DNA of 64,000 nt. Origin: Ampullaceana balthica. Taxonomy: Eukaryota; Mollusca; Gastropoda; Lymnaeidae. This document shows, piece after piece, positions 1 to 12,240 of this stretch. Position 1 is the first letter of the stretch. Each line of letters starts with the position of its first letter. The position numbers and the translations under genes were made by a program. The notes under the pieces were generated by a model. It did not search any database and was not told where the DNA came from. It saw only the letters and a program-made list of their open reading frames with translations. The stretch spans positions 248,001 to 312,000 of the forward strand of contig CALYLW010000976.1 in NCBI GenBank assembly GCA_944989445.1. Reading direction: 5' to 3'.

Positions 1-2683
1 TGTGTGGTAAGTCGGTACAGGGTGACCTCATGAGCTACCAGTACTACCACACTGGATGACAACAATCCTAGCGACGCCTCTGTGTGGTAAGTTGTGAGGG
101 GGTATTAACATGAGCCACCACAATGGGTAACACCAACCCTATTGACGCCTTTGTGTGGTAAGTCATTAAGGGGTGACAACATGAGCTACCACACTGGATG
201 AAACCAACCCCAGTTACACCTCTTTGTGGTAAGTCGTAAGGGAGTGACAACATGAGCTACCACACTGGATGAAACCAACCCTAGTGACAACTCTTTGTGG
301 TAAGTCGCGAGGGTGTGACAACATGAGCTACCACACTGGATGAAACCAACCCTAGTGACACCTCTTTGTGGTAAGTCGTGAGGGTGTGACAACATGAGCT
401 ACCACACTGAATGAAACCAACCCCAGTGACACCTCTTTGTGGTAAGTCGTAAGGGAGTGACAACATGAGCTACCACACTGGATGAAACCAACCCTAGTGA
501 CACCTCTTTGTGGTAAGTCGTGAGGGTGTGACATTAGTGACAACATGAGCTACCACACTGGATGAAACCAACCCCAGTGACACCTCTTTGTGGTAAGTCG
601 TGAGGGTGTGACAACATGAGCTACCAAACTGGATGAAACCAACCCTAGTGACACCTCTTTGTGGTAAGTCGTAAGGGTGTGACAACATAAGCTACCACAC
701 TGGATGAAACCAACCCCAGTGACACCTCTTTATTGTAAGTCGTAAGGGTGTGACAACATGAGCTACCACACTGAATGAAACCAACCCCAGTGACACCTCT
801 TTATTGTAAGTCGTGAGGGTGTGACAACATGAGCTACCACACTGGATGAAACCAACCCTAGTGACACCTCTTTGTGGTAAGTCGTGAGGGTGTGACATTA
901 GTGACAACATGAGCTACCACACTGGATGAAACCAACCCTAGTGACACCTCTTTGTGGTAAGTCGTGAGGGTGTGACATTAGTGACAACATGAGCTACCAC
1001 ACTGGATGAAACCAACCCTAGTGACACCTCTTTGTGGTAAGTCGTAAGGGTGTGACAACATAAGCTACCACACTGGATGAAACCAACCCCAGTGACACCT
1101 CTTTATTGTAAGTCGTAAGGGTGTGACAACATGAGCTACCACACTGGATGAAACCAACCTCAGTGACACCTCTTTGTGGTAAGTCGTAAGGGTTTGACAA
1201 CATGAGCTACCACACTGGATGAAACCAACCTCAGTGACACCTCTTTGTGGTAAGTCGTAAGGGTTTGACAACATGAGCTACCACACTGGATGAAACCAAC
1301 CCCAGTGACACCTCTTTGTGGTAAGTCGTAAGGGTGTGACAACATGAGCTACCACACTGGATGAAACCAACCCCCGTGACACCTCTTTATTGTAAGTCGT
1401 AAGGGTGTGACAACATGAGCTACCACACTGGATGAAACCAACCTCAGTGACACCTCTTTGTGGTAAGTCGTAAGGGTGTGACAACATGAGCTACCACACT
1501 GGATGAAACCAACCCCTGTGACACCTCTTTGTGGTAAGTCGTGAGGGTGTGACAACATGAGCTACCACGCTGGATAAAACCAACCCTAGTGACACCTCTT
1601 TGTGGTAAGTCGTGAGGGTGTGACAACATGAGCTACCACACTGGATGAAACCAACCCCAGTGACACCTCTTTATTGTAAGTCGTAAGGGTGTGACAACAT
1701 GAGCTACCACACTGGATGAAACCAACCTCAGTGACACCTCTTTGTGGTAAGTCGTAAGGGTGTGACAACATGAGCTACCACCCTGGATGAAACCAATTCC
1801 AGTGACACCTCTTTGTGGTAAGTCGTGAGGGTGTGACAACATGAGCTACCACACTGGATGAAACCAACCCCAGTGACACCTCTTCGTGGTAAGTCGTGAG
1901 GGTGTGACAACATGAGCTACCACACTGGATGAAACCAACCCCAGTGACACCTCTTTGTGGTAAGTCGTGAGGGTGTCACATTAGTGACAACATGAGCTAC
2001 CACACTGGATGAAACCAACCCCAGTGACACCTCTTTGTGGTAAGTCGTAAGGGTGTGACAACATGAGCTACCACACTGGATGAAACCAACCCTAGTGACG
2101 CCTCTTTATTGTAAGTCGTGAGGGTGTGACAACATGAGCTACCACACTGGATGAAACCAACCCCAGTGACACCTCTTTGTGGTAAGTCGTGAGGGTGTGA
2201 CAACATGAGCTACCACACTGGATGAAACCAACCCCAGTGACACCTCTTTGTGGTAAGTCGTGAGGGTGTCACATTAGTGACAACATGAGCTACCACACTG
2301 GATGAAACCAACCCCAGTGACACCTCTTTATTGTAAGTCGTAAGGGTGTGACAACATGAGCTACCACACTGGATGAAACCAACCCCAGTGACACCTCTTT
2401 ATTGTAAGTCGTAAGGGTGTGACAACATGAGCTACCACACTGGATGAAACCAACCCCAGTGACACCTCTTTGTGGTAAGTCGTAAGGGTGTGACAACATG
2501 AGCTACCACACTGGATGAAACCAACCCTAGTGACGCCTCTTTGTGGTAAGTCGTGAGGGTGTTACAACATGAGCTACCACACTGGATGAAACCAACCCTA
2601 GTGACGCCTCTTTGTGGTAAGTCGTGAGGGTGTTACAACATGAGCTACCACACTGGATGAAACCAACCCTAGTTACGCCTCTA
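1..2683. repeat. 71-bp satellite array
   Basis: About 37 head-to-tail copies of a 71-bp unit containing the phrase gagctaccacactggatgaa and the motif ctctttgtggtaagtcg. The array runs off the left edge of the window, so its full size is unknown. Several units carry a 10-bp insertion (gtgacattagtgacaac in place of gtgacaac), giving 81-bp variants near 535, 898, 970, 1978 and 2275. Copies near the left edge are the most diverged. Every 60-70-residue minus-strand frame here is the repeat read through and is not a gene. Confidence 0.97.
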
Positions 2684-3310
2684 TGTCGTTGGAAGAGTTC
2701 ATGACAGATGCTGGTTTCTAGTTAAAGTTCGATGCTTTGATTTTATGGACTTCATTGTGGAGTGAAAAGAATCACATAAATATGGTTTAACGAAAATTTA
2801 TTCATGCCGTCAACAAGCGCTATGGGTTTGAGAATATTTATACATGCCGGCAACTAGCACTCTGGGGTTGAGAATATTTTACTTCACACAAACTTCCAAA
2901 AATCCCTGACTGATTAGGATAATTATAGGCTTTTATTTCAAATACATGTTAGTAATGACGTCATATCGGTTTCATTTGATCTCGTCTTCGGTTATATCGA
3001 CGATTTTTGAAAACTCCAAGACCGACGACATAAAAGAGTTCGTGTGTCTTTGTATCAATACTGCCACAATACGTTATTTACATTTCCCGCCCCGAGAAAT
3101 TATCATTATCAAATCCAAAAATATATTTCCAAATAGTTATAAAGATAAATGAGATTAAATAAATTATAACTACACAGAAGACTTTAAAAGTTAAAGTTTA
3201 ATTACTTATACATGCGTACGTTTATGTGGAATATCAATAGCGTGCATAGTATGAGCAAAATAATAAAAATATTTGTAGCCTATCTGTATATTAACTAAGA
3301 TGTATTTATA
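2684..3310. other. Non-coding flank of satellite
   Basis: No gene is supported. The only structure seen is an imperfect direct duplication of about 50 bp (2,797-2,880), built on attYatgccgNcaac and gggtttgagaatattt. A 68-residue open frame at 2,946-3,152 has no recognisable features. Confidence 0.5.
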
Positions 3311-3313
3311 CTA

Positions 3314-4108
3314 GGGCTGCCGAAATTAATTTCTCGATTAATCGTTAAAAATGTTAACGATTAAAAATCTTTTTAACGATTAATCGACCCATCACTTATA
3401 AATGTATTGGAAGTCAAAAAGTAAAATATTCTGACCGATAAATATAAACTAATTTTCAGACGATTACACGAACATTTTGGTTTTAAACTATTGACTGACT
3501 TGAATGTTCAAAGTGTTGATGAAGGTTATTGTCTCCATTGAGTGAAATAGTTTGCCTACCATGCCGTGTTCCCTCTCAGTCTAATCTTCGTTGGTATGTG
3601 TGCAAAGTTTAAAAAAATCGTGTTCAAAGTTACACAACCTCTATTTTGTGTGCAATATTTTACAAAATTTGCTGCGCTGTGATTTTAATCTCCTGCGTGG
3701 TCGGTTAAATATCGGCGCAGCCGCGCTGCTTAAATCGAACATTGCTACCATGGTTCTAACACTTCACTTACATATCACCTGCAGACGAAACATCCACTAC
3801 AGTATCGGAAACTTCAGCTGAGACAATCTAAAGCTATGTGAACGATTGTTCAGCTCGGCTGGTTATATTGTCAATAAGACACGCTCATTACTTGAACCAA
3901 ATAATGTCAATACACTTGTCTGTTGCGTTTTTTGTTAAAATATGTCATATGAATAAGACATTCCAGTGTTATTCGATTTTTGACAAGTATTTTAATAAAT
4001 GTTACATTAATTATGGCTTTAATCGAAATTAACGATTCATTAATCATTAATTTTTCATAAGTTAGCGATTAAATTAAAATTAATCGGTAACAGCTTTAAT
4101 TTATACAG
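3314..4108. mobile_element. GATTAATCG-rich transposon relic, copy 1
   Basis: The ends carry inverted taatcgttaa-type sequence: agggctgccgaaattaat at the left and ttaatcggtaacagct at the right, flanking an AT-rich interior. A closely similar segment recurs at 45,278-45,990, starting from the shared phrase cctaccatgc. The inverted ends point to a small non-autonomous DNA transposon, perhaps hAT-type, but no target duplication was identified. The small frames inside (3,591-4,032) show no protein signature. Confidence 0.55.
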
Positions 4109-4362
4109 ATGTATATCTACACGAACATATTTCCTGATATATATCTATATGTTTTTCAAAAAATTTATGGGGGAATATCCCAATAATATCAGTTTACCTG
4201 ATCAATTTCTTTTGATATATTCAATATGAATATCATTTTAAAATAGGCTACTTTAATTAAGAGATTATTATATAATCCCGTATATTTTTAATCATTATAA
4301 CCTGTTATAATACTAAAGCTTAACTTAACAAAATGTTTAATATAATTATAAAATTCAATGCT

Positions 4363-4748
4363 TAAAATATAATCCACATTAAATCCCCAGGTAATTGTTT
4401 CTGACTGGTATAAAATATAATCCACATTAAATCCCCAGGTAATTGTCTCTGACTGGTATAAAATATAATCCACATTAAATCACCAGGTAATTGTCTCTGA
4501 CTGGTATAAAATATAATCCACATTAAATCACCAGGTAATTGTCTCTGACTGGTATAAAATATAATCCCCATTAAATCACCAGGTAATTGTCTCTGACTGG
4601 TATAAAATATAATCCACATTAAATCACCAGGTAATTGTCTCTGACTGGTATAAAATATAATCCACATTAAATCACCAGGTAATTGCCTCTGACTGGTATA
4701 AAATATAATCCACATTAAATCACCAGGTAATTGTCTCTGATTGGTATA
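4363..4748. repeat. 48-bp minisatellite (copy 1, about 8 units)
   Basis: Tandem units contain ataatccacattaaatcacc and ggtaattgtctctgactgg. The period of 48 is divisible by three, which explains the 117-residue minus-strand frame here. The same array in duplication copy 2 (48,290-48,430) has only about three units. Confidence 0.93.
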
Positions 4749-6619
4749 AGTGAATCTTCCAGTTATTTAACTTTGATCAAGAATTATGGAGGTGAGTACC
4801 TTATGTAGCTAAGACGGTTTTTAAATATTTTATTAAATTGAAAAAATGCTTTGAATTAAAACAAAACAAATATATGTTAAACATAGTTTAAACAATTTTA
4901 ACATTCATCTACATCAATACTGTCAGCATTCAGACCAAATTAAATTCTAACTGCTAAAGAGGTAATATTTTATTATTTTTCAAATTTTGTTTATTCTCTT
5001 ATTTTTTTAAATCTACAAACAGTTATCATTATTTATTAATATTGTAGTTTTTTTCTTAACTGAACAACCGTAGATCAAGAATTTAAAACAAATATCTGTA
5101 AAGATAATTTTTTTAAACACTCTATAGGATTATAAAATGTAAATTATCTCAAAAAGAAAAGCAAAGTTCTTTTATCAAAAGCAGAGAGGAAATAATAGAG
5201 TAAAATATTGTAAATTTTAATTGTATTGATCAAGATGTATTTATTGATGAAGAAGCATGACTTACTCTTAAAGCTGTATAACAAAAAAAAACATCAAAAA
5301 GACAGTTGAGACTAATTGAAATTATTGTTAATAAACTAATGTATACATAATATATTTAGTCACAATCAATACAAGACAATATAATTTTATCTTTTTTTTA
5401 AAAACAGTTTCACAAAGATATTTCTGTGTTTCTTTTAAGTTATTCAATTTAAGTTGATAAAGTTAATGTAAAACATTTTCTTCAAAATATGGGAAGGAGA
5501 CCTGTGTTCTTTTTATTGTAAAATGTAATGTCATAATCTAAAATATGGATCACATTTAAGTATTACTAATAATAATTAATTAAGACATTATAAAGATGTC
5601 ATTGAGTGTTACATAGAAAATGACAGTGATAAAATATAAAATATAGAGGTGTCAGATTATATAAGGGATTTAGACAATAAATTATCTCGATGAGAAAAGC
5701 AAATCTCTTATTAGTAGTAGACAAGAGATACAGGATTGAAAACTGTACATATATGTTGTATCAAAGTGTATTGATGCTTTAAAATAAATAGATCAATTCA
5801 ATGTTTACGTATAAAGAAATAAGTTTTCATAAAGAAATTTAAAACAAGGCACAGCATATTATATTATACTGAACCAATGAATTATAATATGGTAGGAATA
5901 AGGATAATATTTCATGACCCTATTTTATTATGTTTCAATTTTTCTTTCATTCCAGGAACAGGCTTGTTTTAATATCAATAGTTGTATAACTGAATTTTAT
6001 ATTATTACACAATAATAAGGGAAAAAAAACAGTTACAAATAAATATTACTTTACTTTCTTTTAATTGAAAATTATGTTAATTTAAACCATTTATTATTAA
6101 ATAGGTTTTATAAAAATTTATGAAGCAAAACAAAACTTAAAAAGAATTATAATTCATGACATTGTAAGAATGTTCTAGAAGTATTAAATCAAAGAAAAAG
6201 TCTGATTAGTGGGTTTCATTAAAATATTATTTTTTTAAAAAATAATTCATTATAGCATTATATATAATATATGTCATTTGAGTGTTAAATAGAAGATGAC
6301 ATTGATAAAATATAACATTATAATGATGTCAGCTTAATTAAGTTATGTTGATAAAATAATGCACATTAAAGAAATAAGTATAAGCTTTACTTACATTTAA
6401 ATTGTTGGAAAAAATGAGAAACACAATATCTAAGGTGACAAAATACTTTATGATATTTTTAAAGCTAAACAAAATGTCCATTTTCTCCAGTACTTGTTAC
6501 AGGAACAGGATAAAAATAGCAATTACAACAAAAAAAGTTTAATATTAAAATTTATATGTAAATAATCTAAATAATATAGTAAGCTCTGTTCTATATTCTG
6601 AGACTTAGTACTTTTTAAA

Positions 6620-7078
6620 TCCTTTATATTAACTCGTGGTGTCTGCGGCGGACCGACCTTGTCGCCAAAACTTTTGATCGATTTTTAACCCACTTGCTCG
6701 CAAGATAGCGAGCTGAAAGTTTGCAGGCAGTTTCGTACCGATGATAAAAACAATGTATCAAAATTTCAGATCGATCGCATGTACCGTAATTAAATTATTG
6801 ATTTTTTAGATTATTTTATTTATTCCTATGTATCATGCTATTTTTTGAGATAGAGCGTCGCGGTGCGTATTATATTGAACAACCTTTCTGTCGCGCAACA
6901 AGGTGCGTATTTTATTGACAGCTCTTTTTATAAACATATTTCTGATCGGTGCGCATTATATTAAACATGTTTTACTACTCAACTGCAATTTTGTATTTCT
7001 GGATGGTCTGGCGCTGCGTATTATAATGAACAGTTAAAATGAACATTCTTTTAGTTACTTCTCGTACATAAAGGATTT
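6620..7078. mobile_element. Copy-1-specific insertion with short inverted ends
   Basis: This block of about 450 bp is absent from the matching place in copy 2 (near 50,915-50,940). It begins with aatcctttat and ends with ataaaggatt, which are inverted relative to each other. Inside are four spaced variants of ggtgcgtattatattgaaca (about 6,861, 6,902, 6,949 and 7,011). No coding sequence was seen. It is most likely a non-autonomous DNA transposon; the family was not recognised. Confidence 0.6.
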
Positions 7079-8611
7079 ATAGTAAAAAACTTGGTTTTTT
7101 ACGGGTTTTTCTTATTTATAAAATAATTTTTATTATTTTAATAGCAAATGTCAAACGTATTGTATCTGTATGCAGACATTCACGACTGTGACTTTGATAA
7201 CTCAATACTTGTCAATTGTCTTTAACTTATAACTAAAGGCAGTATCAATAGTCTCAAAAGGCTATATCGTATAGTCTACAGAGTTTGTGTATTAAATATA
7301 CTCTATAAAATTTATTTATTTGATTTTTAAATAGCTTTCATTATTGTTTTTATTTTAAAAGTAACACTTTCACAGACTTGGCATTCTTCACAGTTCAGTA
7401 AATTAAATTACAAATTACTAAATTACATTGTCTGATTTCGATTCTATGACTATGTCGAGAGTCTCGGCAGAATGGTAGTAGCTATACCGCATCAGAAATA
7501 GTAGCATAGTTAATACGTTTCGCTATTTGTGTGCAATTAATTAAAAGTATTTCTAATATATTTAATAAATTTAGTTTAAGTGACAAGCCTGTTTGTCAGC
7601 TTACAATCATGCGCGTCATGTATCCATAGTAACTAATAAAAACGTCGGAATCAGATAAAATTTAAGAAAATAATAATAAAAAACATTTAATGAAATTAAT
7701 TTTTAGTTGTTATTTTCATTAAAATTGTCAATGCTATGTTAAAATATTTTAAAAGCAACATATTAATTAAAGATATTTATACACTAAGGGGATGTATTAT
7801 TATTTTTATTATTTTTTAATGTTTAAGTCCGCTAAAAATTTTCCTGATGCTTTTTTAGTAATTGTATAATAATTTTAGATCACATAATTCAAATGTTCGT
7901 GCGATTACCATTAAAAATAATTAATTTATAACCTTTTAAAATTTGTTTAAAAATAATTTATTTATAACTAAAATTGTTCCAATAATTTTAATACTTGTCT
8001 ATTAAAAAATAATATATATTTTTTATACTTTAAAATGCATAAATTTGTTTTAATGAAAGATTGAATTTTAAGTACTCATAATTCGTAGTACTAGTATTGA
8101 AGTATTGATATGGCCCATCTATTAAATAATTATTGCAGACGACAGACGAATCTTTTGATCATTCCAAGGAAGATATTCACTAGCTGACATAACTTGAAAC
8201 TCTTTTGACCGTACTTACCGTTTTTATTTAATTTTAACTGAGCAGATGTCTAGCAATGTGTACACACAGCTTTTATTTTATTTATTTTAAATAATTGATT
8301 AGCGTAATTGTAAAAATTATTAAAAGTTGACATCTGTCTGAACAGTTTCTGCTACAGTTAGTCAGCTAAAACTAGCGAAATTTAATAACACAGCCCTTTT
8401 CTCGTGCGCTTATGTACTCACATTGTCGATAAATGGGACAAATATGAACAAGGGTCTATCAAATAAAAATATTTTTTTTTAAATCGAACATAAATATGTA
8501 TACACTTTTTTTAAATTAATAAAATAGTTATTTTGCAATTTTTTTATAATTGTTTAATTAAATTCTTTTTTTCTATTTTCAGAGTTTCAATGAGTTACAA
8601 AACAGGAAGCG

Positions 8612-8850
8612 TCCGAGAGAGAGAGAGAGCGTCGAAGAGAGAAAAAGTAAGAGAGCGACAGACAGAGAGAGAGAGATAAAGTATCAAAAGAGAGAGTGAA
8701 AGAGAAAGCGTCAAAAGAGAGAAAAAGAGAGAGAGAGAGTGAGAAAGCGTCCTAATAAGATAAATAATGTGTAAGAGAGTAAAAGAGAGACACAGACAGT
8801 GACAAAGAGATCAACAGAGGGAGAGAGATTGAGAATAAAACTGATATAGA
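8612..8850. repeat. GA-rich low-complexity tract
   Basis: Purine-rich gagaga/aagaga sequence follows a good acceptor (tttctattttcag, ending about 8,582) and the phrase atgagttacaaaacaggaag. The same arrangement occurs in copy 2 near 52,275-52,520, with two extra bases in the GA run. The segment just upstream could be a small exon ending at a gaaaaa/gtaagag donor, but the length-variable GA run makes its coding status doubtful. Confidence 0.6.
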
Positions 8851-9143
8851 TATAGCATATGACAGAAAAATAGAAATAAGTATTTAGAATACAAGAGTTA
8901 ATTTAGAATTGATTTTATTAATATATCAAATAACTACCTTATTCAGAATATTGCCAAGAGCACATCCACAGTGAATTTGACATACATGACGGACAACCAG
9001 ATGTCAAAGATGGCAGGTGTGACAAGAAAGATCAATCAAGTTTTTGCTCAGGTAATATTATGTTGATATAAATTTGCTTGATGTACAACATATAATGAAA
9101 ACTTTCTTGAACATTTTCAATTATCCCAGTTGAATTGAAATAG

Positions 9144-9184
9144 AGAGAGAGAGAGAGAGAGAGAAAGATGAGATGAGAGAAAGT

Positions 9185-9218
<34 letters not shown>

Positions 9219-9222
9219 GATG
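9144..9222. repeat. (GA)n microsatellite in intron
   Basis: Near-pure gagaga runs lie between the first and second supported exons of protease-like copy 1. The counterpart in copy 2 is at 52,847-52,910. Confidence 0.85.
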
Positions 9223-9351
9223 TGTTAGAAAGACATGAATCATTATAATATTGTCTTATTGTAAATATAACATATTTGATTTATATCATAATTAGATCAT
9301 CTTAAAGAACAAAGCCAAGAAAAAAATAAACCAGATGACAGTCAAGAAGAT

Positions 9352-9470
9352 GACACAGAGGAGAGCCGGGAAGATGACACAGATGACAGCCGGGAAGATG
9401 ACACAGATGACAGACTGGAAGATGACACAAATGACAGTCAAGAAGATGACACAGATGACAGTCAGAAGAT
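9352..9470 (+). repeat. 24-bp minisatellite inside an exon
   Basis: About five copies of gaagatgacacagatgacag-type units encode an eight-residue acidic repeat (EDDTDDSR-like). Copy 2 of the gene has only about two such units (53,030-53,095). The array keeps frame until a one-base loss near 9,470 in copy 1. Confidence 0.85.
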
Positions 9471-9565
9471 GACATAAATGACAGTCAGGTTGCTGAGCCA
9501 AATGTCAAATGCAACAAGAAGGATCTTTCAGATATTTTCTGTGGTAAATCTCCTTTTATATATTT

Positions 9566-9727
9566 GTTGATATATAACAATACAACAGTTTAATTTCAAC
9601 GCTATCATTGTTGTATCCAACATTCTATATCCACGTTTATTGGATGTTGATATATAACAATACAACAGTTTAATTTCAACGGCTATCATTGTTGTATCCA
9701 ACATTCTATATCCACGTTTATTGGATG
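9566..9727. repeat. 81-bp tandem duplication in intron
   Basis: Two adjacent copies of a segment starting ttgatatataacaatacaac and ending in ccacgtttattggatg. Copy 2 of the locus (53,165-53,246) has it only once, so the doubling happened after the segmental duplication or was lost in the other copy. Confidence 0.85.
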
Positions 9728-10920
9728 TTGATATAATTTTTAACATTTTACTTTTTTGACACTTTCTATGATTTAAACAAAAATGTCTCATAATTCATAA
9801 TAGAAATTAATCTTTGAATCTATTGAAATGAAATAATAGACTAAATGAAATCTATTTCAATAGAGATAATAGAAGAGAGACAGGTGTAAACATGGACTAA
9901 AATGTACTTTCTTTGATGACCTTGTCAGGTACACATGAAACCCAGGTGTCAGAAGGAGGAGAAGCAGATCTACACAAACATCTTGTTGGCTGTAAGAAGA
10001 ATCCAGGTCACAAACAGTTTATACCTGTCAACGATTTTAACATCAATCACCTGCCTGAAGGTTACCATGACAACCTCCTAGTTGAGTACATCAAAGCTAC
10101 AGCTGACCTCACTGTCAGGGTAGATGTTAAAATGACCAGTACAGAGAGACCAGAGTTTTGGCCAAACACCAAACAACCATATGCATTTTATAACATGAGA
10201 GGAAGTGACGTCATGAGAGTAGGGACTGGGAAGGTGACGTATGTAAACATTGGATACAACAAGGGAACTTGTCAATGTCACAAGTGTCAACACTCGGACA
10301 CACCCAGCACAGTGTGGGGGGAGGTAAGGATGTACACGGCCACACACGTGGTGTTTGATGACCTTGAGGCGAGACACACCACGTGTAGATTGTTCTATGA
10401 TAGACAAGATAGTCCACTGGTCACTCTTGATGGCTGGACGGTGGATGGTGCAAACATTGAGGAAGACAGGTGTGAGTTGAAATGTGTGACATGTGACGTA
10501 GATTTACTGAACAAACTGAACAAGATGGGGACCACTGGTGTGATCTATGGAAGAAAGTAAACAACAAATACGAGAGATGTGGAGACAAGTTGACATTGAT
10601 AGTATCACATCCACATGGATGTCCTAAACAGATCTCTGTAGGACACTGGATAGACAGGTACAAGGTGAGTGATTATGTAGGACCAAGTACACGTACACAA
10701 CATGTACATGTCCAGGCAGTAGTGGGGCTCATGTCCACCCACTGGGGTATGATGGTGTTGTCTGGCCGTATGACCATGTCCACAGTGGGGTCAACTCTGA
10801 GGGAAGAAATTTTAGTGGCACTGGTGTGGACTGGTAGCTAATATCTATAATGTAAACAATGTTATAATATTTTATATACTTTATACAAACTTGTATCAAC
10901 TGTTGATTGTTGTAGTAGAC

Positions 10921-11025
10921 AACACCCTCTACCACGCCCCATGTACACCACAACACCACGCCCCATGTACACCACAACACAACGCCCCATGTACACCACA
11001 ACACCACGCCCCATGTGCGCCCTAA
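10921..11025. repeat. 24-bp minisatellite
   Basis: About four units of acgccccatgtacaccacaa. Scattered variants (cgccccatgtgcgcc) continue to 11,420, and the motif is related to cgcctcatgtacac in the 52-bp array further on, suggesting a decayed common origin. Confidence 0.85.
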
Positions 11026-11721
11026 CCACCAGTGTCGGCACCCTACCTCCTACATTCCCATGAACTTATGAATTATTACTAGAAAATGTTTTTATTGTTT
11101 ACATTTTGACTTGATACAAACTGGTATCAAATGGACACTATTTTAATAAATCTTGACCACTACCACATTTAATGCATCCACCTCTCTACCATTGTCAGCA
11201 CCCTCAACAACAAAGTCGGCACCCCTACCATCAGTGTCGGATCCCTTACCCTTAATTTACCCATTTCATGTACTTATAACCTGTTAATATCAAATACATA
11301 TTTTGTTTGAAAATCCATTTTTTTAAATAACTTGTACCAAATGTTAATGACTATAAAATACAACACAGTCTATCACACCCCATGTGCGCCCCAGTCTATC
11401 ACGCCCCATGTGCGCCACTAGTACCAGTATTTCAAACCCACCTCCAACTATGAAATTGTTTTTTAATAAAACATAGTCATATACAATTATTAATCTATTT
11501 TAAAAAATAAATCATCGACTATTTATATAACTTGTATAACTATTGTTTCTTGTCATTGATAACATCCACTTTAACGCCTCATGTGCTCCCCATCTCATTT
11601 TTTGGCACCCCTATGTCCAACAATACCATCTAATGTATTCATAACACTATATCTTTTGTTCTCTATATAAACTTAATCATGTTTTGAAAGTTGTATTAGA
11701 CTCTAATACATCAAATTATCA
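11026..11721. other. Non-coding, decayed repeat debris
   Basis: No gene was seen. Isolated copies of the cgcc(c/t)catgtgcgcc and agtgtcggcaccc motifs alternate with AT-rich DNA. Confidence 0.5.
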
Positions 11722-12240
11722 ACACGCCTCATGTACACTCTCACCTTCCATATCGGTACCTACACCACCAACAACACGCCTCATGTACACTCTCACCTTC
11801 AATATTGGCACCCACACCACCAACAACACGCCTCATGTACACTCTCACCTTCCATATCGGCACCCACACCACCAACAACACGCCTCATGTACATTCTCAC
11901 CTTCAATATTGGCACCCACACCACCAACAACACGCCTCATGTACACTCTCACCTTCCATATCGGCACTCACACCACCAACAACACGCCTCATGTACACTC
12001 TCACCTTCCATATCGGCACCCACACCACCAACAACACGCCTCATGTACACTCTCACCTTCCATATCGACACCCACACCACCAACAACACGCCTCATGTAC
12101 ACTCTCACCTTCTATATCGGCACCCACACCACCAACAACACGCCTCATGTACACTCTCACCTTCCATATCGGCACCCACACCACCAACAACACGCCTCAT
12201 GTACACTCTCACCTTCCATATCGGTACACCACACCACCAA
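11722..12240. repeat. 52-bp minisatellite (about 10 units)
   Basis: Regular units contain acacgcctcatgtacactct and cacccacaccaccaaca. The period leaves remainder 1 on division by three and the unit lacks stops, so overlapping plus-strand frames of up to 214 residues arise. They are repeat read-through (THTTNNTPHVHSHLP-like) and not accepted as genes. Confidence 0.96.

Larger units (their letters stand above)
8947..10838 (+). pseudogene. Trypsin-like-protease-resembling gene, copy 1 (broken)
   Basis: Three exons are supported: 8947-9051, 9296-9543 and 9929 onward, each with AG acceptors and GT donors in compatible phase. The first supplies 34 residues ending SSFCS. The second is acidic (repeated EDDTDDS). 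The third begins GTHETQVSEGG and continues into a domain of about 300 residues also present in copy 2. Copy 1 has an odd-length second exon that shifts the frame near 9,470, a one-base loss near 10,527 that ends the 215-residue frame early, and further drift before 10,838. The possible catalytic His (TATHVVF) and the PGSSGA serine box are still visible in separate frames. It is probably a pseudogene of the 52.6-54.4 kb gene. 5' exons were not found. Confidence 0.72.
4159..10850 (+). repeat. Segmental duplication, copy 1
   Basis: This stretch aligns in the same orientation with 47,960-54,372. Long phrases are shared through introns as well as exons, for example aatatcagtttacctgatca, gctatatcgtatagtctaca and cgacagacgaatcttttgat. 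The two copies differ by point changes, minisatellite copy number and private insertions. Between the small array at 4.4-4.75 kb and the first supported exon at 8,947 the sequence is very AT-rich with no convincing coding stretch, and probably represents introns or upstream DNA of the protease-like gene. A possible start-donor pair (ATGGAG followed by gtgagt at 4,786-4,797) also occurs in copy 2, where the matching bases read atgggg before the donor. Confidence 0.9.

Noticed and set aside
1..2683. CRISPR-like regular spacing
   Set aside because: There are no unique spacers between constant repeats; the whole 71-bp unit repeats, and the DNA is eukaryotic in character.
10078..10407. 109-residue minus-strand frame (also 53,596-53,925)
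   Set aside because: Antisense shadow of the protease-like last exon, preserved in both copies only because the exon is.
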